Part shown: positions 1 through 6,413 of the stretch, one piece after another
Layout: each line of letters begins with the position of its first letter
Numbering within the stretch: position 1 is the stretch's first letter
Assembly: GCA_001771235.1 (NCBI GenBank)
Contig: METF01000179.1
Location: 1,993-16,018, forward strand
Length of the DNA: 14,026 bases
Origin: Candidatus Zhuqueibacterota bacterium RBG_16_48_16
GTDB taxonomy: Bacteria > Zhuqueibacterota > Zhuqueibacteria > Residuimicrobiales > Sediminimicrobiaceae
Direction of reading: 5' to 3'
Made by a program: the position numbers and the translations under genes
The notes under the pieces: model-generated
Database searches by the model: none
What the model was told of the DNA's origin: nothing
The model's input: only the letters and a program-made list of their open reading frames with translations

Positions 1-84
1 ATGTATTAGCCGATTATTTTGCGGCGAGCTATAACAAGTTGATAAAAACATGGAGACTATTTGAAGATGAGACTTGCTAACGCT

Positions 85-109
85 AAAAAATACCCAAAAA
101 AGTTTAGGT
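85..109 (-). terminator. Possible Rho-independent terminator of the ABC ATPase gene
   Basis: Just beyond the ATPase stop codon, read on the minus strand, ACCTAAA and TTTGGGT can pair through 7 bp (one G-U pair) around a 4-nt loop. A run of six T follows. The stem is short and AT-rich, so this is a weak terminator at best. The remaining bases to the left edge show no other gene or repeat. Confidence 0.35.
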
Positions 110-112
110 TTT

Positions 113-1213
113 TCAAGCTATCGTTTGTTCTGTCTTCACATCGAAGAAATGGGCTTTGCTCATATCATATTCGAGCGTGATTGTTGTACCATCCACGGGT
201 TGCTGTCGGGCGTCGATACGGGCAACAAACGAATGCGTACCGTTGCGGAGATAGACAAAGGTTTCGTTGCCCATAGGTTCCACAACCTCTACCAGCGACT
301 CAACTTGGCTGATATCCTGGCGATTTTGCGATCTGCCGGTTTCGTCGATGTCTTCAGGCCGAATGCCAAAGCAAATTGCCTGATCGATATAGTTTTCCAG
401 CTTTGCGCTGATGCGCCCTGGGATTTTCAGCTCGACAGCGTTGGCTTTAAAAAATAATCCGTTATTTCGGATTATTCTCCCATCGATAAAATTCATAGCC
501 GGGCTGCCAATAAATCCGGCAACAAACTTGTTTTTTGGATAATTGTAAACCTGCAAGGGCGTATCGATCTGGTGCACGATGCCATCCTTCATCACCACGA
601 TGCGATCGCCCATCGTCATTGCCTCAACCTGGTCATGGGTGACATAAACCATAGTAGTCTCTATACGCTTGTGGAGTTTTGCGATTTCGGTGCGCATTTG
701 AACACGCAATTTGGCATCCAGGTTTGACAGCGGCTCATCAAATAAAAATACTTTGGGCTTACGTACAATGGCCCGTCCGACGGCAACGCGCTGACGCTGG
801 CCACCGCTCAAAGCTTTGGGCTTGCGCTCTAGCAGGTTGGTGATGCCTAAAATTTCCGCCGCCTCCGAGACGCGCTGCTCAATTTCCTTTTTGGGATATT
901 TGCGCAGTTTCAATCCGAACGCCATATTCTGGAAAACGCTCATGTGCGGATAAAGGGCATAATTTTGGAATACCATGGCAATATCGCGGTCCTTTGGCGA
1001 CACATCGTTTACCAGTCTATCGCCAATAAATATTTCACCTGAAGTAATTTCTTCCAGGCCGGCAATCATGCGCAATATGGTCGATTTGCCGCAGCCTGAC
1101 GGACCAACCAAAACGACAAACTCTTTGTCATTTATGATAAAACTGACGTTGTTGACGGCAACAATGTTCTTTTCAAAAACTTTAGAAACATTTTTCAGGA
1201 CAGCCTGGGCCAT
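113..1213 (-). CDS. Sugar ABC transporter ATP-binding protein, MalK/UgpC/MsmK type
   Basis: This is the cytoplasmic ATPase of a CUT1-type carbohydrate importer, which hydrolyses ATP to drive the permease pair. Its 366 residues match the usual length of MalK/UgpC proteins. The sequence shows Walker A GPSGCGKST at residues 37-45, the Q-loop glutamine at Q83, the signature LSGGQ at 135-139, Walker B VFLFDE at 155-160, the D-loop SNLD at 163-166 and the H-loop histidine at H193. The segment after about residue 235, including FGIRPEDI, is the OB-fold/TOBE regulatory region typical of MalK-like ATPases, not of short export ATPases. The ATG at 1213 gives the canonical N-terminus, but no clear Shine-Dalgarno is visible. 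The gene diverges from the binding-protein and permease operon that starts at 1976. It probably energises that system and may also serve others, as MsmK does. The substrate is not determinable, so I give no symbol. Confidence 0.93.
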   Translation of the reverse strand: MAQAVLKNVSKVFEKNIVAVNNVSFIINDKEFVVLVGPSGCGKSTILRMIAGLEEITSGEIFIGDRLVNDVSPKDRDIAMVFQNYALYPHMSVFQNMAFGLKLRKYPKKEIEQRVSEAAEILGITNLLERKPKALSGGQRQRVAVGRAIVRKPKVFLFDEPLSNLDAKLRVQMRTEIAKLHKRIETTMVYVTHDQVEAMTMGDRIVVMKDGIVHQIDTPLQVYNYPKNKFVAGFIGSPAMNFIDGRIIRNNGLFFKANAVELKIPGRISAKLENYIDQAICFGIRPEDIDETGRSQNRQDISQVESLVEVVEPMGNETFVYLRNGTHSFVARIDARQQPVDGTTITLEYDMSKAHFFDVKTEQTIA

Positions 1214-1266
1214 AGCTTTAACCGAGATTTAATTTATTGGAAATGTGAAATAATACCTATCGTGTT

Positions 1267-1295
1267 AATGTACTTTTTTTTGTCAACCTTGTCAA
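1267..1295 (-). promoter_or_regulatory. Sigma70-like promoter for the ABC ATPase gene
   Basis: Read on the minus strand, a perfect TTGACA (complement of 1290-1295) is followed by a 17-nt spacer and TACATT (complement of 1267-1272, 4 of 6 consensus bases). The expected transcription start falls about 45 nt before the ATG at 1213. A second TTGACA lies 9 bp downstream of the first, giving TTGACAAGGTTGACA, but it has no good -10 at the right distance. The organism's promoter consensus is unknown, so this is a pattern-based call. Confidence 0.5.
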
Positions 1296-1434
1296 GATTC
1301 TATTCTTTTAGTGTTTTGAGCTATAATGAAGGACTTTGCTTATTAACATCTGTGATCGTTCACGAAAACCGCCAAGATTGTCAAAATGTAGAACCTTGAT
1401 GCTTCTCTCTCTCCTATTCCCAGGGAAAAAGTCC

Positions 1435-1463
1435 TTGATTGGGCTCGTTTATTCAATTAAATT
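1435..1463 (+). promoter_or_regulatory. Weak promoter candidate upstream of the YefM remnant
   Basis: TTGATT at 1435-1440 and TAAATT at 1458-1463 are separated by 17 nt and lie about 50 nt before the YefM start. Each hexamer matches the sigma70 consensus at 4 of 6 positions. It could drive the toxin-antitoxin remnant and, by read-through, the ABC operon, which has no closer promoter that I can see. Confidence 0.3.
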
Positions 1464-1515
1464 GGCGAAAGAAATGTCAATCATGTAGGGCTTCCCCATT
1501 GAAAAAGGTCGTAAT

Positions 1516-1769
1516 ATGAATACAATTACTTTGAAGAAGGCAAAGGAAGACCTTGTGAATTTGATCGATCAAGTTATCTCCGATTCTGAGCCGACCATTA
1601 TTTGCGGCGAAGAAGATAAAAAAGCGGTCTTGATGTCTCTCGATGAGTTCAATTCCTGGCAGGAGACACTTACCTGCTTTCTAATCCGGCGAACGCTGAA
1701 CATCTACGAAAATCCATTGCAGAAGCCCAATCCGGGAAACTGGTCGAAAAAGAACTGATTGAAACATGA
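1516..1769 (+). pseudogene. YefM-type antitoxin, frameshifted
   Basis: The intact family member binds its own operator through the N-terminal domain and neutralises the YoeB RNase with a C-terminal tail. Residues 1-52 read as a normal YefM/Phd domain, ending in the family hallmark VLMSLDEFNSWQET. After codon 1669-1671 the open frame becomes unrelated sequence and stops at 1758. Reading from TAC at 1671 instead gives YLLSNPANAEHLRKSIAEAQ, then SGKLVEKELIET, which is the expected YefM C-terminus. It stops at TGA 1767-1769, overlapping the next ATG as ATGA. A one-base deletion around 1669-1671 explains this exactly. AAAAAGG at 1502-1508 is a good ribosome binding site 7 nt before the ATG. The frame-shifted product should keep the DNA-binding part but lose the toxin-binding tail. 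A sequencing error is the alternative. Confidence 0.88.
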
Positions 1770-1960
1770 AAATAACTTTCACGGAATCGGGCTGGCAAGA
1801 CTATCTATGGTTTCAAGAAAACAATCCCAAAACACTAAAACGAATTAATGCTCCTATCAAAGATACCCAAAGAACTCCGTTTTCCGGCATAGGAAAACCT
1901 GAGCCGCTAAAGGCCGAACTTCCAGGATATTGGTCACGGCACTTCAATCACTCAAACTAA
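1766..1960 (+). pseudogene. YoeB-type mRNA interferase, C-terminally truncated
   Basis: YoeB toxins are about 84-residue ribosome-dependent RNases. This frame has 64 residues and aligns with E. coli YoeB from the start: ESGWQDYLWFQ, then IKDTQRTPFSGIGKPEPLKA and GYWSR. Glu46 and Lys49 are present. After SR the frame runs into HFNHSN and stops. The equivalents of Arg65, His83 and Tyr84, needed for catalysis, are therefore missing. Another frame at 1947-1976 reads ITQTNQGYY then stop. ITQTN fits the usual SRRIT continuation and GYY resembles the family's RGHY/RYHY end, so a frameshift plus loss of the middle segment is likely. The start overlaps the repaired antitoxin stop, which is the typical translational coupling of this pair. 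The product is very probably inactive. Confidence 0.85.
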
Positions 1961-1975
1961 CCAAGGTTATTACTG

Positions 1976-3268
1976 ATGCCATCCTTTTCCAGAGCATGGC
2001 TTTGGATTGTTGCTTTCCCACTAATACTTCTTATCTCTATTGCTTCCTGCAATAAAAATCAATCTCATCAAACCGACCTCACCTTCTGGGCCATGGGCGC
2101 TGAAGGCGAATCCATTGAAAAACTTCTGCCTCAGCTCACTCAGCGCCATCCGGATATCAAAGTCAAAGTACAGTCCATTCCCTGGCAGCCGGCCCATGAG
2201 AAACTGCTGACCGCCTTTGCCGGCGGCTCGACTCCGGATGTCTGTCAATTAGGTAATACCTGGATTCCCGAATTTCAGGCCATGCGTGCGTTGTTGCCGC
2301 TGGATTCTTTGGTCGCCCAATCGTCAGCGATCAAGCCGGAGGATTTTTTTGCCGGGGTTTGGAATACCAATGTCATCGGCGAAAAGCCGTATGGCATCCC
2401 TTGGTATGTGGACACCCGGGTGCTTTTCTATCGCAAAGATATTTTAGAGTCGGTCGGCTATCAACAAGCGCCTCGCACTTGGGACGAATGGCTGGATGCC
2501 TGTCGCAAGATCAAAAGGCAAGCGGGAGCTGAACAAAAGTATGCCATTTTCTTTTCGCTCATTTTCAACGAATGGCGGGCACCCGTCGTCTTAATTTTGT
2601 CCAATGGCGGGCGGTTGCTGCGTGACGATGACTGCTATGGCGCTTTTGACGAGCCGGCCACACTGGAAGCCATGCGCTTCTACACAACGTTTTTTGCCGA
2701 AGGTTTGGCGCCGCGCAACATGACGGAAGTGATCAATGTCTTTCAAGGCTTCTCCACCGGTTTTTTCTCCATGATGATCACTGGTCCGTGGGACGTGCAA
2801 GAGATGCGCAAACGGGCCGCAGAGCTAACAGGAAAGTGGAGCACGGCGCCCATGCCGCGAAAAGAAAATAGCAGCTCCACAGCCGGTGGATCCAGTTTGG
2901 TCATCTTTAAAAACACAAAAAATCCAAGCGCCGCCTGGAAGCTGATTGAATTTTTATCCCAGCCGGAAACGCAGATAGAATTTTTTCGCTTAACGCGAGA
3001 TTTGCCGGCGGTGCGCTCTGCCTGGAATGCGCCCGAAATAAAAGCTGATGCGGAAATTCAAGCTTTTTATCAGCAATTGGAGAACGTGGTTCCCACTCCC
3101 AAAATAGCCGAGTGGGAGCAGATCGCCGTCAAGATTCAGGAGCATTTGGAACGAGTCATTTTCGGCCAAGTCGCTTTGGAGGATATGGCCAGACAGTTAA
3201 ACCGGGATGTGGATCGTATCTTGGAAAAACGACGCTGGCTGCTCACCAAAGGATTAATCGAGAACTGA
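1976..3268 (+). CDS. Sugar ABC transporter substrate-binding lipoprotein (family 1)
   Basis: This 430-residue protein is a family 1 extracellular solute-binding protein (MalE/UgpB type), anchored in the cell envelope as a lipoprotein. It hands a sugar to the permeases encoded directly downstream. Residues 1-24 form a lipoprotein signal peptide with a lipobox ending IASC, so Cys25 would be lipidated. The mature part begins with the typical beta strand LTFWAMGAEGE. It continues with the family features KLLTAFAGGSTPDVCQL, YGIPWYVDTRVLFYRKD and a C-terminal AAWKLIEFLSQPETQ helix. The ATG at 1976 is supported by AAGG at 1963-1966, nine nt upstream. The gene starts just behind the truncated YoeB remnant and ends 5 nt before the first permease. 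Trp and Tyr residues in the cleft suggest carbohydrate, but the ligand cannot be named. Confidence 0.93.
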   Translation: MPSFSRAWLWIVAFPLILLISIASCNKNQSHQTDLTFWAMGAEGESIEKLLPQLTQRHPDIKVKVQSIPWQPAHEKLLTAFAGGSTPDVCQLGNTWIPEFQAMRALLPLDSLVAQSSAIKPEDFFAGVWNTNVIGEKPYGIPWYVDTRVLFYRKDILESVGYQQAPRTWDEWLDACRKIKRQAGAEQKYAIFFSLIFNEWRAPVVLILSNGGRLLRDDDCYGAFDEPATLEAMRFYTTFFAEGLAPRNMTEVINVFQGFSTGFFSMMITGPWDVQEMRKRAAELTGKWSTAPMPRKENSSSTAGGSSLVIFKNTKNPSAAWKLIEFLSQPETQIEFFRLTRDLPAVRSAWNAPEIKADAEIQAFYQQLENVVPTPKIAEWEQIAVKIQEHLERVIFGQVALEDMARQLNRDVDRILEKRRWLLTKGLIEN

Positions 3269-3273
3269 GCATC

Positions 3274-4155
3274 ATGATGCAGCGATCTTTATATACGCCG
3301 TATTTTTTTCTCATGCCTGCCTTGGCTACCTTGCTGGTCTTTTTCTTCCTGCCTGTTCTTGCAGCCTTGGCGATGAGTTTTACCGATTTCGACATCTACT
3401 CCTTAGGTCAGATAGGCTGGGCGCGATTCGTTTTTCTGCAGAATTATCGCCAGTTGCTGGCCGATCCGCTGTTCTGGAAAGCGATGCTCAATACCTGCTA
3501 TTTTGTTCTGGTCGGCGCGCCGCTGACCATTGCCGTGGCCTTTTTTGCGGCTCTCGCTCTCAACTCCAAATGGCTGCACTTTAGAAGCGCTTTTCGCCTG
3601 GCCTTGTTCATGCCGGTGGTGACGACCTTGGTAGCGGTGGCCGTCGTTTGGCGCTACTTGTACCATCCCCGCTTTGGCGTCGTCAATTATCTGCTGTCTT
3701 TCTTGGGTGTCGCGCCCATTGATTGGCTGGGCGACCCGAACTGGGCCCTGCCGGCGCTCATCGTTTTGGCGGTATGGAAAAATTTCGGCTATTACATGAT
3801 GATCTTCCTTGCCGGGCTGCAAACCATCCCTGATTACCTGTACGAAGCGGCGCGATTGGATGGCGCCAATTGGTGGCAGCAGCAGCGCAACGTCACCTTG
3901 CCGCAGCTCGCGCCAACGACGTTTTTCGTCACTTTCATTACTTTGATCGGCTATTTTCAGTTCTTCGCCGAACCGTATGTCATGACCCAGGGAGGGCCGC
4001 TCAATTCCACCCTCAGCGTGGTGCTCTATTTGTATCAACAGGGATTCCGCTGGTGGCGAATGGGCTATTCTACGGCCATCGCTTTCGTTTTCTTTTCAAT
4101 CGTTTTGCTGCTCGCTTTGCTGAACATGATGATGAAAAGAAAGCAGGAGGCTTGA
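3274..4155 (+). CDS. Sugar ABC transporter permease, MalF/UgpA/LacF type
   Basis: This is an inner-membrane subunit of the importer, 293 residues with about six transmembrane segments. The first helix is at roughly residues 8-32. The cytoplasmic EAA loop that contacts the ATPase starts at residue 191 with EAARLDGANWWQQ and continues to TLPQLAP. The C-terminal segment FFAEPYVMTQGGPLNSTLSV is characteristic of the MalF/UgpA branch of CUT1 permeases. The frame stays open upstream to about 3112, but that part lies inside the binding-protein gene. The first methionine giving a normal MMQRSLYTPYFFLMPA start is at 3274, five nt after the previous stop, so translation is probably coupled. A second ATG at 3277 is an equal alternative. 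No strong Shine-Dalgarno is visible. Confidence 0.93.
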   Translation: MMQRSLYTPYFFLMPALATLLVFFFLPVLAALAMSFTDFDIYSLGQIGWARFVFLQNYRQLLADPLFWKAMLNTCYFVLVGAPLTIAVAFFAALALNSKWLHFRSAFRLALFMPVVTTLVAVAVVWRYLYHPRFGVVNYLLSFLGVAPIDWLGDPNWALPALIVLAVWKNFGYYMMIFLAGLQTIPDYLYEAARLDGANWWQQQRNVTLPQLAPTTFFVTFITLIGYFQFFAEPYVMTQGGPLNSTLSVVLYLYQQGFRWWRMGYSTAIAFVFFSIVLLLALLNMMMKRKQEA

Positions 4156-4159
4156 ACCG

Positions 4160-4990
4160 ATGCGAGGATTCAGAAAAACTCTCGGCAAAGTCGGCCTGCA
4201 TCTTGGGCTATTGTTGGTGTCGCTGCTGACGCTTCTCCCTTTTATTTGGATGCTCAGCGCGTCTTTCATGGAAAATGGAGCAGCCTCTACCTTTCCACCG
4301 CGATTCGTTCCGAAACATGTAGTGTTCGATCAATATTTGTTCCTGTTCCAGAGGATGAATCTGGGGCGATTTTTTCTCAACAGCCTGCTATTGGCGGTCT
4401 CAGTGACTCTCGTTTCGTTGTTGGTGAATTCGTTAGCCGGTTTTGCCTTTGCCAAATTCAGCTTTCGCGGCAAGCGCCCAATTTTTCTCGTTCTGCTTGC
4501 TTCGATGGTGGTGCCCGGGCAGATCACCATGCTGCCGGTGTTTCTGCTGCTCAACAAAATGGGCCTGCTGAACACCTACTTTGGCATCATCATTCCCGGC
4601 ACTGCCAGCATCTTTGGCATCTTCCTCATTAATCAATACCTGAAAAGCGTGCCGGATAGCCTGTTGGAAGCAGCGCGTATCGACGGCGCGAGCAATTTCT
4701 TGATCTACTGGAAAATCATTCTGCCGCTGGCCAAGCCGGTTCTGGTCACTTTGGCGCTGTTCACCTTTATGGGCACTTGGAACGATTTTCTTTGGCCGCT
4801 CATCGTCATGACCAGGGAAGAGATGTTTACGTTACCGGTAGCTATCGCCAATCTGATGGGGGAGCATACCCAGGACCCGGAGCTGATGATGGCCGGCTCG
4901 GTGGTCACCATCATTCCTGTTGCCCTTGTTTTTCTCTTGCTGCAAAAGTACTATATCCAGGGGATTCTTCTTGGCGGATTAAAAGAGTAA
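4160..4990 (+). CDS. Sugar ABC transporter permease, MalG/UgpE/LacG type
   Basis: This is the second inner-membrane subunit, 276 residues, forming a heterodimer with the preceding permease. It has about six hydrophobic helices. The EAA loop begins at residue 170 (EAARIDGASNFLIYWKI) and runs on to ILPLAKPVL. The MalG-type segment FMGTWNDFLWPLIV follows it, and the protein ends with YYIQGILLGGLKE, a conserved ending for this branch. A strong AGGAGG at 4145-4150 lies inside the end of the preceding gene, 9 nt before the ATG. The intergenic gap is only 4 nt, showing tight operon organisation. No clear terminator follows the stop. Confidence 0.94.
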   Translation: MRGFRKTLGKVGLHLGLLLVSLLTLLPFIWMLSASFMENGAASTFPPRFVPKHVVFDQYLFLFQRMNLGRFFLNSLLLAVSVTLVSLLVNSLAGFAFAKFSFRGKRPIFLVLLASMVVPGQITMLPVFLLLNKMGLLNTYFGIIIPGTASIFGIFLINQYLKSVPDSLLEAARIDGASNFLIYWKIILPLAKPVLVTLALFTFMGTWNDFLWPLIVMTREEMFTLPVAIANLMGEHTQDPELMMAGSVVTIIPVALVFLLLQKYYIQGILLGGLKE

Positions 4991-5223
4991 AAGCTGCTCC
5001 GCATTCATTGAAACCACCCGGGGAATGCTATTTCACACAAAGGCCATCAGGCCTGAAGGATTAGCCGAATGTCAGAGTACAAAAAGCCAAAAAAGTTTGT
5101 CCATCTAATCGCCTCCTTCCTTTGACATCCTGAGCTGGTGAAGGCCGATGTGGTATTTGGCGAGCAACAAACAGCGGAGGCCTTGAAGTTCCCAAAAGAT
5201 TTTACAAAAATCCAAAAATTCGC
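4991..5223. other. Non-coding region between permease operon and repressor promoter
   Basis: I see no credible gene here on either strand. A small hairpin, AGGCC at 5041-5045 with GGCCT at 5050-5054, overlaps the palindrome TCAGGCCTGA at 5047-5056. It has no T-run, so it is not a convincing terminator. GCATTC at 5001-5006 and GAATGC at 5023-5028 form a further weak inverted repeat. The rest is unstructured to the eye. Confidence 0.5.
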
Positions 5224-5252
5224 TTGACAAGCTCACTTGCTTCTGTTATCTT
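5224..5252 (+). promoter_or_regulatory. Sigma70-like promoter of the LacI-family gene
   Basis: A perfect TTGACA at 5224-5229 is followed by a 17-nt spacer and TATCTT at 5247-5252 (4 of 6 consensus bases). The start point would be near 5259, directly before the first operator at 5262. A repressor bound there would block transcription initiation. Confidence 0.6.
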
Positions 5253-5261
5253 GTTGGGCAT

Positions 5262-5275
5262 TGTAAGCGTTTACA
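5262..5275 (+). promoter_or_regulatory. LacI/GalR-type operator, site 1
   Basis: TGTAAGCGTTTACA is a 14-bp palindrome with one mismatched pair and a central CG, the standard form for LacI-family operators. It also fits the CcpA cre consensus pattern. Its position about 10 bp downstream of the -10 element suggests repression. The 15 bp AAGCGTTTACATAAA at 5265-5279 recur exactly at 5319-5333. Confidence 0.8.
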
Positions 5276-5289
5276 TAAAATGTAAAAAA

Positions 5290-5306
5290 CAGGCTAAAAT
5301 AGCCTG
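5290..5306 (+). repeat. Perfect dyad between the two operators
   Basis: CAGGCTA at 5290-5296 and TAGCCTG at 5300-5306 form a perfect 7-bp inverted repeat around AAA. It lies in the presumed 5' leader of the repressor mRNA, between the two operator copies. It may be an RNA hairpin or a further protein site. No T-run follows, so it is not a simple terminator. Confidence 0.6.
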
Positions 5307-5315
5307 CAAAACAGT

Positions 5316-5329
5316 AGGAAGCGTTTACA
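5316..5329 (+). promoter_or_regulatory. LacI/GalR-type operator, site 2
   Basis: AGGAAGCGTTTACA repeats the core and right half of site 1 exactly; only the outer bases of the left half differ. It lies 54 bp downstream, close to five helical turns, so one tetramer could bridge both sites. The site abuts the AAAGG ribosome binding site at 5331-5335. Confidence 0.7.
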
Positions 5330-5342
5330 TAAAGGCGTTTGA

Positions 5343-6374
5343 GTGGACATCAATATTCACGAAATTGCCAGGAGAGCCGGGGTATCCATCGCCACCGTCT
5401 CTCGCGCGCTCAACAACAATGGAGCGGTACGCGAAGAGACGCGGCAAAAGATTCTGCAAATCGCTCAGGAGTTTAATTACAAACCCAATCCCATAGCCCG
5501 CGGTCTGTCCACCAGACAGACCGATACCATAGGGGTTATCTTGCCCGAATTAGTGGATGAGTTCTTTATGGACATCATTCGCGGCATAGACGAAGAGGCC
5601 TACCGGGCTAATCGCTATGTGATGGTTTCCAGCTCGCACAATCAACGCAACATTGTCGAGACGCTGACCGAGTTCATGGGCAGTGGCCGTGTGGACGGCC
5701 TCATCCTCATGGCCCCGGAAATGCACAAAGAGGTTATCCGCATTTTGCACAAAAGCAAACGGCCCATGGTGTTGCTCAATAGCTGCAAAGATTTGGACCA
5801 TGCCGTCAGCTTTCGCATCAATAATTATCAGGGTGCTTTTGCTATCGTCGAGCACTTGATTGGTCATGGTTATAAAAACATCGGCATGATTCGCGGACCT
5901 GAAGGCAATTGCGATGCGGAAGAAAGGTACCGTGGCTATTGCGACGCCCTGCAAAGAAATAATTTGCCCGTGCAAAGATGTTTCATAGTCGCGGGGGATT
6001 TTACGACCAAGTCCGGCTATTACGGTCTAATGCGTCTTATGAGTCAACCTGAGAAACCGGAAGCGATTTTTGCCGCAAATGATATGATGGCCGTCGGCGC
6101 TTACGAAGCCGCCAAGAATGCGAACATCAATATCCCCAAAGACGTGGCTATCGTCGGCTTTGATGATATTTTTCTTAGCCGATTGCTCTCTCCGCGACTG
6201 ACTACCGTGCACGTTCCCATTGTAGAACTGGGCAGCAAAGCCATGCGCTATCTGCTAAAAATGATAACCGGCGAAGTGGATGCCAATACTGCTTATGTCG
6301 AAGAGCTTTCTGCAGGATTGGTTATGGGTGGCTCGTGCGGTTGTACCAACTATGCAAATCAAACCCTATTTTAA
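5343..6374 (+). CDS. LacI/GalR-family transcriptional repressor
   Basis: This 343-residue cytoplasmic regulator should bind the two operators in its own leader and respond to a sugar. Residues 4-23 form the helix-turn-helix (INIHEIARRAGVSIATVSRA). The hinge helix NPIARGLST is at 49-57, and the periplasmic-binding-protein-like sensor domain runs from about 61 to 335. Typical sensor-domain landmarks include TIGVILPE, RVDGLILM, FAANDMMAVGAYEA and VAIVGFDDIFLSRLLSPRLTTV. The start is a GTG at 5343 because a TGA directly precedes it in frame at 5340-5342. AAAGG at 5331-5335 is 7 nt upstream. The C-terminal tail contains a SCGC cluster. The gene follows the ABC operon by about 350 bp and precedes the secreted two-module protein by 39 bp, so that gene may be co-transcribed. 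The ligand is unknown. Confidence 0.95.
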   Translation: MDINIHEIARRAGVSIATVSRALNNNGAVREETRQKILQIAQEFNYKPNPIARGLSTRQTDTIGVILPELVDEFFMDIIRGIDEEAYRANRYVMVSSSHNQRNIVETLTEFMGSGRVDGLILMAPEMHKEVIRILHKSKRPMVLLNSCKDLDHAVSFRINNYQGAFAIVEHLIGHGYKNIGMIRGPEGNCDAEERYRGYCDALQRNNLPVQRCFIVAGDFTTKSGYYGLMRLMSQPEKPEAIFAANDMMAVGAYEAAKNANINIPKDVAIVGFDDIFLSRLLSPRLTTVHVPIVELGSKAMRYLLKMITGEVDANTAYVEELSAGLVMGGSCGCTNYANQTLF

Positions 6375-6413
6375 ATCCCTTGACTAACCTCTAACCAAAT
6401 TTAAGGAGGAGTT

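Larger units (their letters stand above)
1214..1515. other. Intergenic region between divergent ATPase gene and YefM remnant
   Basis: This 302-bp non-coding region is AT-rich. It holds a minus-strand promoter candidate for the ATPase gene and a weaker plus-strand candidate before the antitoxin remnant. A TATAAT occurs at 1322-1327 but has no convincing -35 partner. I see no copy of the LacI-type operator found near 5262, so this divergent region is not obviously under the same repressor. Confidence 0.6.

Noticed and set aside
1350..1365. CRP-like site from GTGATCGTTCAC
   Set aside because: The half-sites are separated by 4 bp where CRP sites have 6 bp, and the palindrome is short, so chance is likely.
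3112..3273. Upstream extension of the first permease
   Set aside because: It overlaps the end of the binding-protein gene in another frame and encodes polar, non-permease sequence. MMQRSLYTPYFF at 3274 is the natural start.
3403..4038. 211-codon antisense frame across the first permease
   Set aside because: It is a shadow of a strongly supported permease gene, rich in Arg, Gln and His, with no recognisable domain or ribosome binding site.
5041..5056. Terminator after the permease operon
   Set aside because: The stem is only 5 bp and no T-run follows. The overlapping TCAGGCCTGA palindrome is short enough to be chance.
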